DNA of 34,769 nt from Clostridia bacterium (GCA_007133365.1 SLMV01000001.1:1-34769), one strand, 5' to 3'. Positions 15,326 through 24,389 are shown, counted from the stretch's first letter. Translations and numbers: made by a program. Notes: generated from the sequence alone by a model not told the origin.

Positions 15326-15888
15326 AACGTATGTGCATTCGACATTTGAAAGCGACATCCTCTTTGTGTTTTTGGGACCTTCTCAGTCTCGAGACGAATG
15401 AGGTTGTTGAGATGGCCGAGGCTTTCGATTGACGTTGACCGATGGTGACCGCGAAAAATGATCGCCTTGAGCCTATTGGCATTGAACATTATTAGGGGGT
15501 CTTTCTGTCGAAAGGGATTCGTACCGACGCATTTGTTCACGGCCACTCAAGATCGATGGCGGGCGATTGAGCGACTTAGGAGCGCGCGAAGGGATGAAGG
15601 GATGTGGGCGGACCTATCGTGAATGCCCTTGAAGGCGTATCCGACTTCGATTGACATATCCAAGTGGGTCGTCAGGGTTCATTGACCGTGGGCCGAAAAG
15701 CGCGAATCCGGATCGGTCGTTTCCTCTTAAATTTGACGTCCAATGCCAAGGCTTTTGCACCAAGGATCCGTCGTCAATTTGGCGATGTTCCGGGGCATGA
15801 GAGGACATGTTATGATGCTAACGAATGAGTAGAAACAGGGCTAGCAAACGAAACAGTCATTCTTATTTTGGAAACGGAGGGGTATCAT

Positions 15889-16614
15889 TTGATTACGCTC
15901 GAGGCACTTTCCAAACGCTACCAAAAGGGCGCAGTGAAGGCCGTTGATGAACTGAGCCTCAACGTCAAAGCGGGCGAGATTTTTGGGTTTTTGGGACCCA
16001 ATGGCGCCGGCAAGACGACAACGATCAAAATGATGGTGGGGCTTTTGGTCCCGGATGAGGGCACGGTCACGATCAACGGAAGCCGGATGGATCAAGACCC
16101 GATGGCTGCCAAACAATCGTTGAGTTTTGTGCCTGATACGCCCGAGATCTATGACAAACTCACCGGCTTGGAATATTTGAACTTTCTGGGCGACGTTTAC
16201 CGAGTGCCGGGTCCTCTTCGCCGGTCACGGATCGCGACACTATTGGATTTATTTGAAATGCGTCAGGCAGTCGGAGATTTGATCCAATCCTATTCGCGCG
16301 GAATGCGACAGAAAATTGTTCTCACCGGGGCTTTACTTCATGATCCGGCCGTGTTCATCCTTGATGAACCGATGGTGGGCCTCGATCCCCGTTCGTCGAG
16401 TCATTTAAAGGACTACATGCGGGACCATTGCGCTCGGGGGAATACCGTGTTCTTCTCGACGCATGTGTTGGACGTTGCCGAACGTTTTTGTGACCGAATC
16501 GGCATCATTCACCGTGGTCAGCTCATTGCAACCGGGACCATGGCGGCTCTTCGGGAACGAGCCAAACAACGAGAGTCCTTGGAATCGATCTTCTTGGAGC
16601 TGACGGGATCATGA
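15889..16614 (+). CDS. ABC exporter ATP-binding subunit
   Basis: A 241-residue nucleotide-binding domain. Walker A is GPNGAGKTT (about 36-44), the signature is YSRGMRQK (135-142), Walker B is VFILDEP (155-161) and the switch His192 is in STHVLD. The Q-loop glutamine position reads VPDTPE, a variation common in exporters of this type. The TTG start at 15889 was chosen because GGAGGGG (15876-15882) sits six bases upstream; the open frame extends seven codons earlier. Its stop overlaps the permease start as ATGA, so the pair is translationally coupled. This layout resembles the Bacillus EcsAB and YthPQ exporters; the cargo is unknown. Confidence 0.92.
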   Translation: MITLEALSKRYQKGAVKAVDELSLNVKAGEIFGFLGPNGAGKTTTIKMMVGLLVPDEGTVTINGSRMDQDPMAAKQSLSFVPDTPEIYDKLTGLEYLNFLGDVYRVPGPLRRSRIATLLDLFEMRQAVGDLIQSYSRGMRQKIVLTGALLHDPAVFILDEPMVGLDPRSSSHLKDYMRDHCARGNTVFFSTHVLDVAERFCDRIGIIHRGQLIATGTMAALRERAKQRESLESIFLELTGS

Positions 16615-18305
16615 TGTTCGTCCGCCTCCTGCTACTTCAGCTTCGCGTCAATTTTAGTTTGTCGGCGCTCCGATGGTATTGGTTCAATGATCGAAAGAAG
16701 TTCCTTACCAGCATCGGGATCATGGCGTTGATCGTTGCGTCAATTGGCCCCCTCTTTTACTTGTATTCGATATTCGTTCTTGAAACCTTCGCGGCGGCTG
16801 CTCCCCTTGGTCAAACCGAAGTGGTCCTTACCTCCGCCCTGGTACTGACAGCATTTTTGATCGCAATGTTAAATCTAGGGTTTGTTCTTTCGGTTTTTTA
16901 TTATTCCCGCGATCTTGCTCTGTTGGTGTCGTTGCCGCTTCGCCCCGGCGAAATCTTGGCTTCGAAGTTCGGTGTAGTTTTGGTCTACAATTATCTGATC
17001 ATTTTGCCCTTTTTGCTCCCGGCGATCGGAGTGTTCGGATTTCAAAGTGCCATCCGTTGGGACTACTGGTTGATTAGCGGAGTCGTTGTGCTTTTGGCCC
17101 CGGTCATTCCCCTGGTCGTGGTGTCCCTTTTTCTCCTCGTCTTGATGCGATTAACCAACCTCAGCCAAAAACGGGATGCGCTGCGTATGATGGGCCTATT
17201 GGGATTTTTCCTTGGGGTGTTGGCATTGAACTGGATATTTGGAAGTGTCAGGCCGGGAGAGGAAGCGACCTTCATTGAATCGGTTTTATTGGCCCAAGAT
17301 GGATTGATTCATTTTGTTTCCCGTATGTATCCTCCGGCGCTTTGGGCCACCCGTGCGCTGGTAGCGAGTGGGCTTACTCAATTCTACAACCTGCTTGGGT
17401 ATCTGCTCTTAAGTGGTGTGGGTGTAATTGGACTCATTGAGGTCGGACAACGTATCTTCTATGAAGGCCTGATCGGAGGCGAAGAAGTCAGGCGGGGTCG
17501 ACACCTTGCCGATGATGATTTGGGTCGCCGGCTTGGCCGGGTTCATTCGCCAGAGTGGGCCATCGCCATGCGCGAAATCAAGTACCTCATTCGGACCCCC
17601 ATCTTTTTCTTCAATAGCCTTCTCATCCTCTTGGCGCTGCCAGCCATTCTTCTCGTGCCGGTCGTGGCAGGCGGGACCCTCGAGGTGGTGCTGAGTGGGC
17701 TCGAAGCCGAAGTGCCACGTCCAGTTCAGTTGTTAGGAGGTGGGGCCTTTATCGGCATGATGGCGCTTTTTGCGCCGGCGGCGTCCAGTTCGTTTTCTCG
17801 GGAAGGCCGACAATTTTGGATTTCTCAGCTGATTCCGTTGTCCGCTCGCCAACACATTCGGGGGAAACTCTTGTATGCATTTTTGCTCGCGGCATTGGCG
17901 CTCCCGGTGGTGTTGTTGGGTGCCTGGCTATGGCTTCCTTGGCGTCCTTTGGAAATTGTGATTGCGCTCGGTGCTGGGTTGATCTTGAGTTTCCCCATGA
18001 TTACTCTCAGCCTGTGGATTGATTTGTTACGTCCTTACCTCGACTGGGATAGCCCCGATAAGGCAATCAAACAGAACATCAACGTGTTATTGGCCATGCT
18101 CGGAGGCAGCGTCGTTTTTGTCGGGCTATATTTTTGGGGTCGTTTTCTGTTTGAGCGCGGGCAGGATCCTTGGATGATTTATGGGGGCGTCTTGGGGGTA
18201 GCCCTTCTGATTGGGTATGTGTTTTGGGTATTGCTGTATCGGCTGGCACGAATCCGTTACCGCTTCGTCGATCCGCCGCCCAACGATGAGGTGAGGGAAC
18301 GATGA
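16611..18305 (+). CDS. ABC exporter membrane subunit (ABC-2-like)
   Basis: A 564-residue integral membrane protein with around twelve hydrophobic segments, from FLTSIGIMALIVASIGPLFY near residue 31 to GVLGVALLIGYVFWVLLYRL near 530. A cytosolic stretch at about 275-320 (EEVRRGRHLADDDLGRRLGR) divides two halves. The second half begins EWAIAMREIKYLIRTPIFFF, the coupling-helix-like start seen in large ABC-2 exporters. It directly overlaps the ATPase gene, so the two should form one exporter. Function in lipid, peptide or drug export is possible; nothing in the sequence decides it. No closely linked third gene is present. Confidence 0.82.
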   Translation: MMFVRLLLLQLRVNFSLSALRWYWFNDRKKFLTSIGIMALIVASIGPLFYLYSIFVLETFAAAAPLGQTEVVLTSALVLTAFLIAMLNLGFVLSVFYYSRDLALLVSLPLRPGEILASKFGVVLVYNYLIILPFLLPAIGVFGFQSAIRWDYWLISGVVVLLAPVIPLVVVSLFLLVLMRLTNLSQKRDALRMMGLLGFFLGVLALNWIFGSVRPGEEATFIESVLLAQDGLIHFVSRMYPPALWATRALVASGLTQFYNLLGYLLLSGVGVIGLIEVGQRIFYEGLIGGEEVRRGRHLADDDLGRRLGRVHSPEWAIAMREIKYLIRTPIFFFNSLLILLALPAILLVPVVAGGTLEVVLSGLEAEVPRPVQLLGGGAFIGMMALFAPAASSSFSREGRQFWISQLIPLSARQHIRGKLLYAFLLAALALPVVLLGAWLWLPWRPLEIVIALGAGLILSFPMITLSLWIDLLRPYLDWDSPDKAIKQNINVLLAMLGGSVVFVGLYFWGRFLFERGQDPWMIYGGVLGVALLIGYVFWVLLYRLARIRYRFVDPPPNDEVRER

Positions 18306-18566
18306 TGGTGGTTTGTCGCTTAAGATTGCAGGTGGGATGATCGCACCAAGGCAATGCCGGACTTTGCGTGTGGATCATTGGAAATGATGGTCGATCGAGC
18401 CGACACCCACGCATCTGTCGGTCCGGGGTTGAGTTCGCGAGTTCTTTTGTCGTCTCGGCCGGGGAGAGGGGACACAAGGATATTCTGACGGAAGCGGCAT
18501 TGTCGATGGATCGCGAGCGTTTTACCTTTGCGGATGCGAAACGTGATGGTTAAAACGCCTCTTTTG

Positions 18567-20651
18567 TCATCGCTTTTTCGATTGTTGTTCATTTTCATGA
18601 TTGCCATCAAGGACCTCTTCAACAAATCGGTGGGCCAAATGTGGGTCAAATTGTCGACCTGCATACTGCAGGATTTCCTCGCGTGCAGCGTGAGGTGGGC
18701 GCGCCGGACGGAACGGGCGTTTTTCGGTCATCGAGGTGTAGGCATCGGCGATTGTTAAAATGCGTGATTCGAGTGGAATATCGGAGCCTTTCAGCCCCAG
18801 GGGATAACCGGAGCCATCCCAGTGCTCATGGTGTTTTAATACAATGTCGGCGATGTCGGACAATTCCGGAACACTGTTGAGGATACGATACCCGATGGCT
18901 GGGTGACGCCGGATTTCCTCAAATTCCTGAGGGGTAAGCGGAGACGGCTTGCGAAGAAGTCCCGGATCGATACCCACCTGTCCAATATCGTGCAACAAAG
19001 CGGCTGTGGCCAACGTGTCCAAGTGTCCATCCGATAACCCAAGGATGCGCCCTAATTCAAGCGCATAAAAGCGGACTCGCTGGGTATGATTTCGGTCCAT
19101 TTCGGATTCCATCCTGGATTGGATGATGGAATCCACGATTGAACGCCTGATCTGATGGCCTTGTGTTAATTTTTGGCGGTACATGTTTTCTTCGGCGCGT
19201 GCCAAGGTCTCCCGGATGTTTACATCGGAGCGCGCTTTGACGTCCCATCCGATGGCGAGGGAAATCACGAGGGGCTCGATGGTCAAGGATTCGGTGTTTT
19301 GATGAATCCGCCGCACCACTTCAGCGGCTTCCTGGTAATCGGTTTTGGGGAGCAGGATAGCGAATTCATCGCCTCCCAGCCGCGCGATGATATCGTCGGC
19401 ACGGCAGGCATTTTTGAGACTGTTGGCTGTCGCCTTCAGAAGTTCGTCCCCCATCGAATGGCCAAAGGCATCATTTGCCAGTTTCAGTCCGTTAATGTCG
19501 GCCATGATGACAGCGAAGGGGAGGTTGCGCGGCGTGTCCAATCGGCGGAGTTCTTCTTCAAAAAAGCGTCGGTTGTATAGACCGGTGAGTTGATCATGAA
19601 AGCTCAAATAGAGAATGTGTTCTTGTTTCTCCTTTTCTAATGTAACGTCACGGAAGATCAGAACAGCGCCTTGGATTTGTCCCGACTCATTACGGATGGG
19701 GGCAATGCTGTCGCTGATGGGGATTTGGGTTCCATCGGCGGCTAGCAACGTAAGATCATCGCTTAATTGAAGAGAACGACCGTCTCTTAAAACGTCTTGG
19801 ACCGGATCGAGCAAGCGCCCGTCCTTATTTCTAACCACAAAAATATCACGAAGCCGATGGTTGAGGGCCTCCTTTTCCGACAACCCGATCAACGTTTCAG
19901 CCTGTTTATTGAGCATCGTGATCTGACCGTAAGCATTGGTGGCGATAAAGGCATCTCCCAACGACTGGATGGTAATTCGCAGGCGTTCTCGTTCCTCGCG
20001 CAATCGAAATTCAATATCCGCTTTATCGATAGCATCGGAAAGAATGTTTGCTAATACCGTTAACAATCGAATCTCTTGTTTGTTCCACGGTTTGGTCTTT
20101 TGAGAGGCAAAGGCCAAAGCCCCTTGAATGGATTCTTCGATGATCATGGGTACTAGGAGGATGGATTGCAATTTAGCCCGTGCCATGTAACCAAGCGCCA
20201 TATCGTCGATTTTACCAACCAAAATTTCCCGATCGCGGATGTGTAAATAACCCTCGTTTAGAAATTGGGTCTCAAACCACGCCGGATCCTTGAGATCGAT
20301 GGTGATCCCCGACATCGCCATTTGGTGAGAGCGACCATGGGTTAACTGCCACCGCTGGCGGTGATCAATCTGAAATAGTAAGCAGGCACCTAGATCTAAG
20401 GTTTGTGTGATATCATGGAGCATTTCGTCGATTTGATTGGAGAGGTGAACGGACGGTTCTTCGCCGAAACGAGTGGACGTTCGACGAAGCAACTCCGAAA
20501 CGGTAAGTTGGCGGCGAAGTTTGTCTCGTACTTGCTTTGTCCGATAGATGAAATAGCTAAACCCAATTAAAACGACGATCAATATAACGGGGAGACTCCA
20601 TTGAAAAGGGGCGATCTCAAGAAGTCCTTCAAACCGAGAAAGGATCGCCAT
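18567..20651 (-). CDS. Membrane-anchored GAF-PAS-GGDEF-HD-GYP protein (c-di-GMP synthesis and turnover)
   Basis: A 694-residue sensor. Order: one membrane helix (about 15-37, WSLPVILIVVLIGFSYFIY), a GAF-type domain (about 55-215), PAS (about 220-340), GGDEF (about 350-505) with an intact GGDEF motif at 426-430 and RADD inhibitory-site motif five residues earlier, then HD-GYP (about 515-680) with HD at 554-555, HHEHWDG and GYP at 615-617. GGDEF domains make c-di-GMP and HD-GYP domains degrade it, so both active sites appear complete in one chain. The ATG at 20651 has GGGAG eight bases upstream. The frame stays open to 20780 and would add a second hydrophobic stretch, so an earlier start (GTG 20780) is possible. 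Confidence 0.88.
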   Translation of the reverse strand: MAILSRFEGLLEIAPFQWSLPVILIVVLIGFSYFIYRTKQVRDKLRRQLTVSELLRRTSTRFGEEPSVHLSNQIDEMLHDITQTLDLGACLLFQIDHRQRWQLTHGRSHQMAMSGITIDLKDPAWFETQFLNEGYLHIRDREILVGKIDDMALGYMARAKLQSILLVPMIIEESIQGALAFASQKTKPWNKQEIRLLTVLANILSDAIDKADIEFRLREERERLRITIQSLGDAFIATNAYGQITMLNKQAETLIGLSEKEALNHRLRDIFVVRNKDGRLLDPVQDVLRDGRSLQLSDDLTLLAADGTQIPISDSIAPIRNESGQIQGAVLIFRDVTLEKEKQEHILYLSFHDQLTGLYNRRFFEEELRRLDTPRNLPFAVIMADINGLKLANDAFGHSMGDELLKATANSLKNACRADDIIARLGGDEFAILLPKTDYQEAAEVVRRIHQNTESLTIEPLVISLAIGWDVKARSDVNIRETLARAEENMYRQKLTQGHQIRRSIVDSIIQSRMESEMDRNHTQRVRFYALELGRILGLSDGHLDTLATAALLHDIGQVGIDPGLLRKPSPLTPQEFEEIRRHPAIGYRILNSVPELSDIADIVLKHHEHWDGSGYPLGLKGSDIPLESRILTIADAYTSMTEKRPFRPARPPHAAREEILQYAGRQFDPHLAHRFVEEVLDGNHENEQQSKKR

Positions 20652-20780
20652 TTGTGAGCTCCCTAGATTGCTTATCACTGGAGGAAAGGTCGATTGAATC
20701 CAAAAAGAGAGAAGAAGTAGCATCCCAATACCCATTTCTTTATCTGCCACCCGGGCCCTTGTGCCGAAAGCCGGTTCCAC

Positions 20781-21385
20781 GTTGTCATTGGGCTATGCGA
20801 ACCGCCAATACTAAAGCGAAACCAATCCCCCGAGATAACTAATCGGATCTAATAATGTGAGTCTCGAGTATATAATGAATTCTGCCTTTTTGTTCCAAAT
20901 CCTGCTCTATGGACCATTGATTTATCGTGAAGCAAATGGTGGGGGACACGATCGGACGATGGACGGTCCGGCCGGTATATCGTCGGTCGACGAGCGTTTC
21001 TCGCCAAGGGCTCTCGGATTTTGCCTCAAGATGTTCACGGGAAGTTGAGAGGTGAACCGGCGTTCCCGCGGATATAGGCAATGGAGGAGAGATGGTCATC
21101 CTTACGGTCTTGGGGATCTGTGGCAACGGTTTCGTTCGCTGCACTTGCAACACTTACTCCAACGAACGGACCGAGCCTTCGTCATTTCCTGAAAAATGAT
21201 GATGGAAAACGGCGAAGTCGATTCTGACCTGATATTGGATCATCGCTTTTCTCCTTAGATGGTCACACCCTGTATTGCTATCTTGCCATGTACAATCCGC
21301 CAACTCTTCAAGAAGACATAGTCCTTAACGCTCATGCTTTCTTTCGTTCGCGTGTTTTTGGGAGACTCTCGAAGATTCCCTCACG
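20781..21385. other. Intergenic region, one small candidate ORF
   Basis: About 600 bases between the GGDEF/HD-GYP gene and the CPBP-protease pseudogene. The only protein-like stretch is a 35-codon frame at 21092-21199. No terminator or promoter was confidently assigned. Confidence 0.35.
21092..21199 (+). CDS. Possible small ORF, unknown product
   Basis: ATG at 21092 is preceded by GGAGGAGAG with about four bases of spacing, a strong ribosome site. It encodes 35 residues starting MVILTVLGICGNGFVRCTCN and ending at a TGA. Three cysteines and a hydrophobic start are visible. It matches no family that I recognise. It may be a real small protein, the stub of a lost gene, or chance. Confidence 0.25.
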   Translation: MVILTVLGICGNGFVRCTCNTYSNERTEPSSFPEK

Positions 21386-22272
21386 CTACCGAGGGTTCTC
21401 TGGGATGTGATCCGGTGAATCGCCCGTGGTTTGATCTTGAAGGTGTGGGCAGGGAGTGGCCATCCATTGCCAGGAAAAGAGCGTGACGGCGAGCATCAAT
21501 CCGGCGTGAATAGCGGTGTCCAAAGAGGCCGACACGGAGGGCGTCAATTCCCCGGCGACGTTGCCCAAACCATGAAAGAGAAGCGGGGCAAAGGTCACGC
21601 GGCCGGCAGCATTGTAGAACCATCTATACAGGGGCGAGCTGATGATGGCGAGGTGGAACGCCCAGAAAGCCCAAGTCCCAAGGCCTAGCCCGTGCTGATA
21701 GGTCCCCGGCAAAAAAACAGAGGAAGATGCCAGACTGCCCAAAAAATACCAATTGATAGGGCGGCGAGGGCGATAGGAAAATGCCGTTGGAGTGCTTCTT
21801 GAGCATAGCCGCGCCAACCGATTTCCTCTAAAGCACCGATGACCAGACCGACCAAAATGAAGGAAATTGTACCAACCTCAAACCATTTATCATTGTGGCT
21901 AACCATCCATTCCCAAAGGACCGGCGCGAAAACCAACACAGCCACCAAACCGATAATTCTTAAATACCAATGCCCGGAAAGGGTGAAAGGATTTAGGGAG
22001 CGAAGGATGAAAGAAATTCCCGAAAGGTCCATCCTTAAGTCCCAGCGATCGAAAATGATCAAAAGAACGGCGATGATGAGGGGGTCAAGGCCACCCAATA
22101 AAGAAAACAGGGCGGCAGGGAAATTGAGCCAAGGCTATCCACGGTAGTAAGCAGCCCCAAAGAAAAACCATGACCATCCCAACGTTCCGAACAAATATAA
22201 CCAAGGAGCCGGTGCTTTGGATGGGCTCGGTTCCGGTTGTTGCTTCCTGCGCTTGAGGGATATCGTTTTCAT
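21386..22272 (-). pseudogene. CPBP-family intramembrane metalloprotease (CAAX protease-like), disrupted
   Basis: Reading on the minus strand, an ATG at 22272 opens a protein starting MKTISLKRRKQQPEPSPSKA, but codon 46 is TAG (22135-22137) in YYRG-stop-PWLNFP. The same frame continues after the stop with the CPBP motifs EEIGWRGYAQEAL and FWAVWHLPLFF. At a run of seven T (21711-21717) the frame shifts by one base; with eight T the sequence would read LFFLPGTYQHG, and the remainder (SPLYRWFYNAAG, PLLFHGLGNVAGE with the third motif histidine) continues to 21386. The CPBP proteases cleave proteins inside the membrane. Two separate lesions make a functional product unlikely, though the poly-T slip could be a sequencing error or phase variation. 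Confidence 0.82.
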
Positions 22273-22508
22273 GATTGTTCTACCCCTTACAACGTTATCG
22301 ATACGGGGGGTTCGGGCTCGTTGAAATCGGATCGAGCATGGATTCTTCCAACCTTTGGATTGGGTGCTTCGCGTTTCATTTCAGTCCTCGAAAACTTTCA
22401 GCGATATGCGCGCAAGATCTTTTAGTCTTTAGGTTCGAGCGTTGAAGTTTGATTCCGTTGTTCAAACGGTGTTGCTGTTCGAATATTCGTAGAGAGTATG
22501 CCACACAA

Positions 22509-22541
22509 AAACAGGGCTCCCGAAGATCGGGAGCCCTGTTT
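22509..22541 (-). terminator. Intrinsic terminator of the AstE-like gene
   Basis: AACAGGGCTCCCGA (22510-22523) pairs perfectly with TCGGGAGCCCTGTT (22527-22540) around a three-base loop. On the minus strand the stem is followed by TTTTTG, directly after the AstE-like gene, which ends at 22561. Confidence 0.93.
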
Positions 22542-22560
22542 GAAGCTGATTTGACGGTTC

Positions 22561-23598
22561 TTAGAAGTCCAGCTCGACGGTTTCGACGAGTTGACCCAAG
22601 TTACCGAGCCACTTCCACTGGCCAGCGGTCGGCCAGGTTAGTCCGGTGTTGAGCACAATACCCGAATTCGGGCAGAGAATTTCGCCGGTTTTCTCTCCGG
22701 TCAACGGATCGTAAACGGTGGCGAAGACGTCGCCTTCTTCTAGGTGGTCGCCCCACTGGAAGTCACGAATGAAGATACCGGCTTGAGTACCGGACCAGAT
22801 CTCTTCATCGCCGGCGTCGTAAATCTCGGCAACGTCGGACTCGGTCTCGATCTTACCTTCGAGCATGCCGAGGAGAATCATGACGTTCTTGATGCCACGG
22901 ACGCAGACTTGTATTTGGTCGTTACCGACGAAGTGATAGTTTTCTTTCTCTTCGTTATACTCATACCACGCACTACCGCCGCCGACCTCGGGGGTGATGG
23001 ACGGAACGCCCATGTCAACGGCTGCATCTTTGAGGCCGCCGCCCCAGCGCTTGGGTCGCTTACGGAAGATTTGCTTAAGACCAAATGCCAAGGCCATTTG
23101 TTTCGACTTTTCGATAACCTCGGGTTCACCATGTTCGCCCGGATAAATGGTGTACCAGACCAGGCCTTCTCCACCGCCGGAGTGCATATCGATGACGGCG
23201 TCAGCCTTGGTGACGAGCTCGTTAATGTACATCCAGGCCAACTGAGCCGTGGGGGAACCTTCGAGGCTAGCATCATCGGCGTTACGGTTTAAGTTCTCAC
23301 CGTCCCAATACGTGCGGCGACTGGTAAATTCAAAAGCCGATGTGTTGGCAACGGGAACGGCGATCAGGGTGCCCTTAAGATCTTTTGGATCGATTTCGCG
23401 AAGAATTTGGCCCAAGGCGAAGGTGCCGATGGCTTCCGCGCCGTGAACGGCGGAGCTGGCCAGCAGGACGGGCCCGTCCTCTGCCCCTCGCACTATGTTG
23501 ATAGGAATGTGAATCGGAATACCGGAAATCGTCTTGGAACTTTGAAGGTAACCAAATGCCTTTTCACCTGGGCCTGCTTCGATGTCTCGAATCTTCAT
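22561..23598 (-). CDS. Succinylglutamate desuccinylase/aspartoacylase-family zinc hydrolase
   Basis: A 345-residue AstE/AspA-type enzyme. Zinc ligands are His52 and Glu55 in AVHGAEAIG and His139 in VIDMHSGGG. NLNRN (102-106) carries the substrate-binding Arg, and TPEVGGGS holds the catalytic-type Glu. A C-terminal beta-rich segment (about 260-345, GIFIRDFQWGDHLEEGDVF and SGIVLNTGLTWPTAG) closes the active site in relatives. The fold is that of the M14 carboxypeptidase superfamily; members remove acyl groups from amino acids such as N-succinylglutamate or N-acetylaspartate. The ATG at 23598 follows AGAAGGAGGAGAG. Codon choice is unusually uniform (many GAC, GTC and ACC), which may mean strong expression. 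It ends at a strong terminator. The natural substrate is not known. Confidence 0.9.
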   Translation of the reverse strand: MKIRDIEAGPGEKAFGYLQSSKTISGIPIHIPINIVRGAEDGPVLLASSAVHGAEAIGTFALGQILREIDPKDLKGTLIAVPVANTSAFEFTSRRTYWDGENLNRNADDASLEGSPTAQLAWMYINELVTKADAVIDMHSGGGEGLVWYTIYPGEHGEPEVIEKSKQMALAFGLKQIFRKRPKRWGGGLKDAAVDMGVPSITPEVGGGSAWYEYNEEKENYHFVGNDQIQVCVRGIKNVMILLGMLEGKIETESDVAEIYDAGDEEIWSGTQAGIFIRDFQWGDHLEEGDVFATVYDPLTGEKTGEILCPNSGIVLNTGLTWPTAGQWKWLGNLGQLVETVELDF

Positions 23599-23635
23599 AT
23601 ACTTCTCTCCTCCTTCTAAAGATGTTGTATTGCCT

Positions 23636-23657
23636 CCGAGACCTATTTAGGTCTCGG
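23636..23657 (-). promoter_or_regulatory. Perfect 10-bp hairpin in the leader of the AstE-like gene
   Basis: CCGAGACCTA-TT-TAGGTCTCGG is a perfect inverted repeat with two loop bases. It lies 38 bases before the AstE-like start and contains the stop codon of the candidate small ORF. There is no T tract, so it is more likely an mRNA-stabilising or translation-linked structure than a terminator. Confidence 0.5.
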
Positions 23658-23757
23658 GGTTTCCACACCGGGGGATAAACCCGCCGATGTTGAACCCGAG
23701 GATGTTGAACATTGTCAGGGGGAACATGCCTCCCGGACCGGCATAAACATAAAGCAA
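23647..23757 (-). CDS. Candidate leader peptide/small protein
   Basis: A frame of 36 residues (TTG 23757) or 26 residues (ATG 23727) ends at TAA 23647 inside the hairpin just before the AstE-like gene. It includes MFPLTMFNILGFNIGGFIP, a hydrophobic, glycine- and phenylalanine-rich stretch with the repeat FNI-LG/GG. A GGGAGG ends one base before ATG 23727, too close to be ideal. The opposite strand is also open over part of the same region, so coding is unproven. No known family is recognised. Confidence 0.25.
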   Translation of the reverse strand: MLYVYAGPGGMFPLTMFNILGFNIGGFIPRCGNPET

Positions 23758-23964
23758 TCCTGCCGAAGAGCAGGAAATTGTAGCTCCGGTTACTAACTAC
23801 TTCTACAGGTGAATGAAATACACCTGCTCGCGGATTGATATTCGAACGACGAATCGTTAGGCGATTTACGCCGATCACTCACTATTCCAACAGTATCATG
23901 TTAAATTCCTTGGCGTCAAGACGATTCGATTAAAACAGTAAAGATAAAATAATATTTGAAAGAT

Positions 23965-23989
23965 TATACTGTATAAACCGTTTAGTATA
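23965..23989. promoter_or_regulatory. AT-rich nested inverted repeat in divergent control region
   Basis: An inner TAAAC-C-GTTTA palindrome (23974-23984) lies between outer arms TATACT (23965-23970) and AGTATA (23984-23989). It overlaps a minus-strand TATAAT (complement of 23963-23968). Placement between divergent peptidase genes makes it a candidate shared operator. Confidence 0.35.
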
Positions 23990-24389
23990 TGGGGATATCG
24001 TTAACTGTCAGAAGGCAATGATCAAGCCGAAAGGAACGGCGATGTTAATTTGCGCGGATGTCAGTGTTGGGGGCAATTTCCGTTCAGGATTGACAATTTT
24101 TACCGTCGCACAGCCCGTCCGATGGGGTGCGCGCTGTATTTTGGGCCGATATCGGAGCATGAACGCCGCTGACAATTCCATGCGTCGTCGTTTAACCTGA
24201 CGCTACCAAGTATCGATCACCGCAATGAAGCCGGGTTTCGAACGGGGGGTTTAGAATGGGTTTGAAGGCATTGCGGAAGAAAACGATCTCGGGCCGGATT
24301 GTTGGAGCGATGGAGTTGAAGGGGTAACCGGTATTGATGACCATTTCGTCGCGGTGAGTCGCTGGACTCACGGATGGGAGGAAAAGAGG

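Larger units (their letters stand above)
15245..15888. other. Divergent intergenic region with operator-like palindromes
   Basis: This 640-base gap separates the NCS2 permease and the ABC exporter genes. Near the permease it holds two perfect odd-centred palindromes (15268-15280 and 15309-15325). The rest shows short overlapping open frames without recognisable protein. A TATGAT at 15811-15816 may be the -10 of the ABC operon, with no good -35. Confidence 0.4.
23599..24389. other. Long divergent spacer: AT-rich palindromic core, small ORF and hairpin
   Basis: The 0.8-kb spacer between the two divergent M14-superfamily genes holds three things: a 10-2-10 hairpin next to the AstE-like ribosome site, a small minus-strand frame ending in that hairpin, and an AT-rich block (about 23925-24000) with nested inverted repeats. 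The plus-strand half (24000-24389) shows no gene and no terminator. No confident promoter pair was identified, although a TATAAT on the minus strand (complement of 23963-23968) could serve the AstE-like gene with a leader of some 350 bases. Confidence 0.45.

Noticed and set aside
15265..15546. 93-codon minus-strand frame in the NCS2/ABC spacer
   Set aside because: No ribosome site, no recognisable family, and the frame runs over the two palindromes.
15245..15600. Possible purine riboswitch ahead of the NCS2 permease
   Set aside because: The conserved purine-riboswitch core bases were not found on the minus strand; two palindromes are present instead.
18306..18566. Possible c-di-GMP riboswitch or gene between the ABC permease and the GGDEF/HD-GYP gene
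   Set aside because: No GEMM core motif was seen and no open frame looked like protein.
23564..23878. 104-codon minus-strand frame overlapping the AstE-like start
   Set aside because: Arg-rich, out of phase with the conserved gene; composition is that of a shadow frame.
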